NCBI GenBank assembly: GCA_963665505.1
Contig: OY762275.1
Coordinates: 744,001-808,000 of the forward strand
Source of the DNA: QANA01 sp963665505
Lineage (GTDB): Bacteria > Bacillota > Clostridia > Christensenellales > Christensenellaceae
Direction: 5' to 3'
DNA: 64,000 bases
In this document: one piece after another, positions 60,875 through 64,000 of the stretch
Layout of the letters: every line of letters starts with the position of its first letter
How positions within the stretch are numbered: the stretch's first letter is position 1
Notes under the pieces: generated by a model
What the model was told of the DNA's origin: nothing
Seen by the model: the letters and a program-made list of their open reading frames with translations, nothing else
The model's database searches: none
Position numbers and translations under genes: made by a program

Positions 60875-62131
60875 ATGAAACTATTGGTTGTGGGCGGCGG
60901 CGGAAGGGAACATACGCTCGTATGGAAACTTGCCAAGAGCCCGAAAGTGGAAAAAATCTATTGTGCCCCGGGCAACGGGGGGATTGCGGCGCTGGCCGAA
61001 TGCGTGGATATCGCGGCGACGGACGTGGAGGCGATGGTAGCCTTTGCCAAAGAGAAGCAGATCGACCTGGTCGTGGTGGCGCCGGACGACCCGCTGGCGC
61101 TGGGCATGGTGGATGCTTTGCAGGCGGCGGGGATCCGGGCGTTCGGCCCGAACAAGGCGGCCGCGCAGATAGAAGCCAGCAAAGCGTACGCCAAGGAACT
61201 GATGAAAAAATACCACATCCCCACGGCAAAGTACGAAATATTCTCGGACTATGCCGCGGCGCTTTCCTATGTGCGGCAGGCGGACCTGCCGCTGGTCGTC
61301 AAGGCGGACGGGCTGGCGCTGGGCAAAGGCGTGCTTATCTGCCAGACGCTTAAACAGGCCGAGGACGCGCTTAAGACGATAATGGTCGATAAGCATTTCG
61401 GCAAAGCGGGCAATACGGTCGTCATTGAGGAATTCCTGGAAGGGCCGGAAGTCTCGGTCCTAACGTTTACGGATTCGCATACGATCGTGCCCATGAAGAG
61501 CGCACAGGACCATAAGCGCGCGCTGGATGGCGACAAAGGACTGAATACGGGCGGCATGGGGACGTTTGCGCCCACGCTGAAGTACACGGAAGAGATCCAA
61601 GGGCAGGTGGAACGAGAGATCATCGTGCCCAGCATGCATGCGCTGAATAAAGAGGGGCGGCCTTTTCGGGGCATCATCTTTTTTGGGCTGATTTTGACAA
61701 AAAACGGACCCAAACTTCTAGAATACAATGCGCGTTTCGGGGATCCGGAAGCACAGAGCGTACTTTTCCTGATGAAAACCGATCTGTTGACCGTGCTGGA
61801 AGCGATTGTGGACGAGCGGTTAAGCAGCGTACGGATAGACTGGGAAGAAAATGCCGCCGCGGTCTGCGTTGTCATGACATCGGGCGGGTACCCGGTACAG
61901 TACGAAAAAGGCAAGCGGATCACCGGCCTGAACGATGTGGACAAAGACGTCATGGTGTTCCACGCGGGCACGCGGTATGCGGACGGGAAGTACTACACGG
62001 CGGGCGGGCGGGTCCTGGGCGTCACGGCCAAGGGGCCGGACCTGCAGGCGGCACGGAAAAAAGCCTACGCCAATGTGGAAAAGATCCATTTTGACGGTGC
62101 AATGTACCGCAAGGACATCGGCATAAAATAA
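60875..62131 (+). CDS. purD: Phosphoribosylamine-glycine ligase PurD
   Basis: A 418-residue ATP-grasp enzyme with VVGGGGREHTLVWKLAKSPK, PLVVKADGLALGKGVLI, LNTGGMGTFAP and EYNARFGDPEAQ. It makes GAR from phosphoribosylamine and glycine. Last gene of the purine operon; purC, purF and purL are not in this cluster. Confidence 0.97.
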   Translation: MKLLVVGGGGREHTLVWKLAKSPKVEKIYCAPGNGGIAALAECVDIAATDVEAMVAFAKEKQIDLVVVAPDDPLALGMVDALQAAGIRAFGPNKAAAQIEASKAYAKELMKKYHIPTAKYEIFSDYAAALSYVRQADLPLVVKADGLALGKGVLICQTLKQAEDALKTIMVDKHFGKAGNTVVIEEFLEGPEVSVLTFTDSHTIVPMKSAQDHKRALDGDKGLNTGGMGTFAPTLKYTEEIQGQVEREIIVPSMHALNKEGRPFRGIIFFGLILTKNGPKLLEYNARFGDPEAQSVLFLMKTDLLTVLEAIVDERLSSVRIDWEENAAAVCVVMTSGGYPVQYEKGKRITGLNDVDKDVMVFHAGTRYADGKYYTAGGRVLGVTAKGPDLQAARKKAYANVEKIHFDGAMYRKDIGIK

Positions 62132-62139
62132 AAGAGCAA

Positions 62140-62173
62140 TAAAAAAACAGGGCATGCGGCCCTGTTTTTTTTA
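62140..62173. terminator. Terminator between purD and dapB
   Basis: ACAGGGC and GCCCTGT flank a short ATGCG loop with A and T runs on either side; the genes converge. Confidence 0.9.
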
Positions 62174-62180
62174 TTGTGTT

Positions 62181-63392
62181 TCAGAGATCGAATGCTTTGC
62201 GGACGGCATCCACCGCCGTTTGTTTTTGCGCGGCGTCCACGCAGAAAGAGATCTTTGTTTCGGAAGTCGTCACGATCAGGATCTCCACATTGTGTTTGGC
62301 CAGCGCGGAAAAAAGTTTGGCTGCGACGCCCCAGGTGTTTTTCATGCCCAGGCCTTCCAGCGTGATCTTGGCAAGGCCGGGCTGCACAAAATATTCGGCC
62401 GCGGGCAGGATCTGCCGGATCGACTGTTCGACAAGGGGCATGTCTTTTTCAGCCAGCGAAAAAGAAAGCTCCACCTTGCTGTTTTTGGGGACGGACTGGT
62501 TGATGATGTCCAGGTTCACGTTGCTGTCGGCAATGTGGCTGAAAATGTTTGCGATATCATTTCCGGTACAGGGGACCTCATGCAGTGTAATGACCGCCTG
62601 TCCCGCCGCGGTGTAAACGTTCGTGGCGTCTTTTTCGCCACCCAATATATCGTGCATGGAATAGAGCCCCGCCGGGCAGGAAAGCAGGAATTCGGCCGCG
62701 CGCAACGCGCCGGCGGCAAAGATTTTTCTGCTGTCCGAATGGTGTTCGATCTTCAGGACTTCTTCGTTTGTGATGAAATAGACGCAATGTTCCCCGACGA
62801 TGCGGCCGCCCCGTATGGAATGGAAACCGATCTCGTTGGGCTTTCTCTTGGCATCCAGGCCCTGCCGGCCGAACTGGAAAGCCATAGCGTCTTCTCTTTC
62901 CTGGTTGATCGCTTCCGCGAGCATCATGGCCGTGCCGCTCGGCGCGTCTGCCTTGAGGTTATGGTGCCGTTCAACGATCTCGATATCGGCGTTGGCGCCG
63001 AAAAATTTGGCGGCCTGCCGGCAGAGTTCGATCTGCAGATTGACGCCGAGCGACATATTGGCCGTAAAGAAGATAGGGATGCTTTGTGCCGCCTTAGTGA
63101 TCTGCCGTTTTTGTTCTTCGTTGAAGCCGGTCGTAGCGATGACCAGCGGAACCGATTTTTCCCGGGCAAACGCCAAATTCGCCGGCAGGGCGGCCGGACG
63201 GGAAAAATCGATGATGATATCGGCCTTTTTACTGCATTCCGCGATAGCCGAATATACGGGGAAGTTGTTTTTCAATTTATCGGGCGTGATATCCACGCCG
63301 GCGGCGACACGGAACAGCACCGATTCGCCGATCGTCTGCGCAAGGACTTGTCCCATGGACCCGTTGACACCTGAGATAATCACATTATACAT
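62181..63392 (-). CDS. dapB: 4-Hydroxy-tetrahydrodipicolinate reductase fused to tandem ACT domains
   Basis: A 403-residue protein. Residues 1-250 are DapB: nucleotide-binding SGVNGSMGQVL, catalytic ERHHNLKADAPSGTA and GFHSIRGGRIVGEH. DapB normally ends near 250-270. Here about 140 residues follow that look like the paired regulatory ACT domains of aspartokinase: AVITLHEVPCTGNDIANIFS, HIADSNVNLDIINQSV, then AKITLEGLGMKNTWGVAAKL, FSALAKHNVEILIVTTSETK. There is no kinase domain. It implies allosteric control of the second committed step of lysine/diaminopimelate synthesis. It is downstream of dapA. Confidence 0.93.
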   Translation of the reverse strand: MYNVIISGVNGSMGQVLAQTIGESVLFRVAAGVDITPDKLKNNFPVYSAIAECSKKADIIIDFSRPAALPANLAFAREKSVPLVIATTGFNEEQKRQITKAAQSIPIFFTANMSLGVNLQIELCRQAAKFFGANADIEIVERHHNLKADAPSGTAMMLAEAINQEREDAMAFQFGRQGLDAKRKPNEIGFHSIRGGRIVGEHCVYFITNEEVLKIEHHSDSRKIFAAGALRAAEFLLSCPAGLYSMHDILGGEKDATNVYTAAGQAVITLHEVPCTGNDIANIFSHIADSNVNLDIINQSVPKNSKVELSFSLAEKDMPLVEQSIRQILPAAEYFVQPGLAKITLEGLGMKNTWGVAAKLFSALAKHNVEILIVTTSETKISFCVDAAQKQTAVDAVRKAFDL

Positions 63393-63404
63393 GCTGCTGT
63401 GCTC

Positions 63405-64000
63405 CTATACTAATCCATATTCTGCAAGAGTGGCCTTCAGTTTGGCTTCCGCTTCCCTGCTCATTTCGCAGAGCGGCAGGCGGAGAGGCCCGGCCTGATA
63501 GCCCATCAGATTGAGGGCAGTCTTCACGGGGATGGGGTTCACATCGCTGAACAGCGCTTCGACCAGCGAAGTATACCTAAGCTGCAGTTCGCAGGCTTTT
63601 GCAACGTTTCCGGAAAGGTAGGCTGCGCAGAGATCGTGCGTCTCTTTGGGCAGTATGTTGGCAAGGACGGATATGACCCCTTTGCCGCCGACGGAAAGGA
63701 TGGGGACGATCTGGTCGTCGTTGCCGGAATAGATATCCATCTTGTCTTTGACAAGGCTGGCCGTCTTGACGATCTGCGAAATGTTCCCGCTGGCTTCCTT
63801 GATGCCGCGGATATTCTCATGCCGCGCCAGGGCGGCATAGGTGGCGGGCAGCACGTTCACGCCGGTACGGCTAGGCACGTTGTACACGATGACCGGGATA
63901 TCAACGGCATCCCCGACTGCATAATAATGCCGGATGAGCCCGGCCTGTGAGCATTTGTTGTAATAGGGGGTGACGATGAGCAAGGCGTCTGCGCCGGCCT
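63405..64000 (-). CDS. dapA: 4-Hydroxy-tetrahydrodipicolinate synthase (N terminus outside window)
   Basis: The last 198 or so residues of DapA are present; the frame is open at the window edge and reads AGADALLIVTPYYNK there. Tyr of VYNVPSRTGVNVLP and the Schiff-base Lys of RGIKEASGN are seen. It condenses pyruvate with aspartate semialdehyde. The stop is 12 bases before the dapB start, so the two are co-transcribed. Confidence 0.96.
   Translation of the reverse strand, partial: AGADALLIVTPYYNKCSQAGLIRHYYAVGDAVDIPVIVYNVPSRTGVNVLPATYAALARHENIRGIKEASGNISQIVKTASLVKDKMDIYSGNDDQIVPILSVGGKGVISVLANILPKETHDLCAAYLSGNVAKACELQLRYTSLVEALFSDVNPIPVKTALNLMGYQAGPLRLPLCEMSREAEAKLKATLAEYGLV

Overview
The window reads as a chromosome segment of a Gram-positive, low-to-mid GC anaerobe of the class Clostridia, carrying the right-hand part of an integrated conjugative element. 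Evidence for the host: a CtsR-McsA-McsB-ClpC heat-shock operon behind a perfect CtsR box, a glycyl-tRNA synthetase gene behind a T-box, an L10 leader before rplJ, a FabT-like MarR-DegV pair, LCP and VanW cell-envelope proteins, strong GGAGG ribosome binding sites and frequent GTG/TTG starts. The gene set would fit Christensenellales or a related gut lineage, but that is inference; no 16S or marker search was possible.

Region 1 (1 to about 14.9 kb) is the mobile element. From left to right: a RES-domain protein cut by the window edge, topoisomerase III, an ArdC/YodL-type antirestriction-like protein, small transfer-associated genes, an ImmR/ImmA-type repressor-protease pair facing a DUF3892 gene across an operator-rich divergent promoter, MobC and relaxase with an oriT-like region, an XRE regulator, a three-gene cargo operon (short EF-Ts homologue, TetR regulator, unknown protein), a sigma factor and HTH protein, a structured non-coding stretch, excisionase and tyrosine integrase. 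Five GGGCATCA repeats sit between the integrase and a tRNA-Ser(CGA), the likely attachment site. The type IV secretion genes would lie left of the window. A truncated second copy of the tRNA-Ser 5' half lies just outside.

Region 2 (15-32.8 kb) is core chromosome: a flavin reductase, DUF378, VanW, tRNA-Gly(CCC)-tuf, rpmG-secE-nusG-rplK-rplA-rplJ-rplL (ending at a terminator with no rpoB following), class II aldolase, a dolichyl-phosphate-mannose-synthase-like glycosyltransferase with an M29 aminopeptidase, gap, an AbrB-type membrane protein, an orphan solute-binding lipoprotein, an HD hydrolase, and an ATP-grasp ligase paired with a lysine-2,3-aminomutase-like radical SAM enzyme.

Region 3 (32.8-48.6 kb): MarR-DegV, a QueG-like ferredoxin-fold protein, a Sel1 protein, a PLP lyase, an M14 deacylase, a decayed class III aminotransferase pseudogene, CoA-disulfide reductase with rhodanese domain, GNAT, a frameshifted cupin, an alpha/alpha-toroid protein, tRNA-Arg(CCG), HflX with a JAMM-like N-terminal extension, a membrane protein, T-box/glyS and a 72-residue protein that is nearly one third cysteine.

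Region 4 (48.6-64 kb): glyoxalase, LCP protein, lipoprotein, YjbQ, ctsR-mcsA-mcsB-clpC, larE with an altered PP-loop, purE-purM-purN-purH-purD, then on the minus strand a dapA (cut by the window edge) followed by a dapB fused to two aspartokinase-type ACT domains.

The best candidates for undescribed biology are the regulated accessory EF-Ts cassette on the element, the DapB-ACT fusion, the HflX JAMM extension, the KamA/ATP-grasp pair and the cysteine-rich repeat protein.
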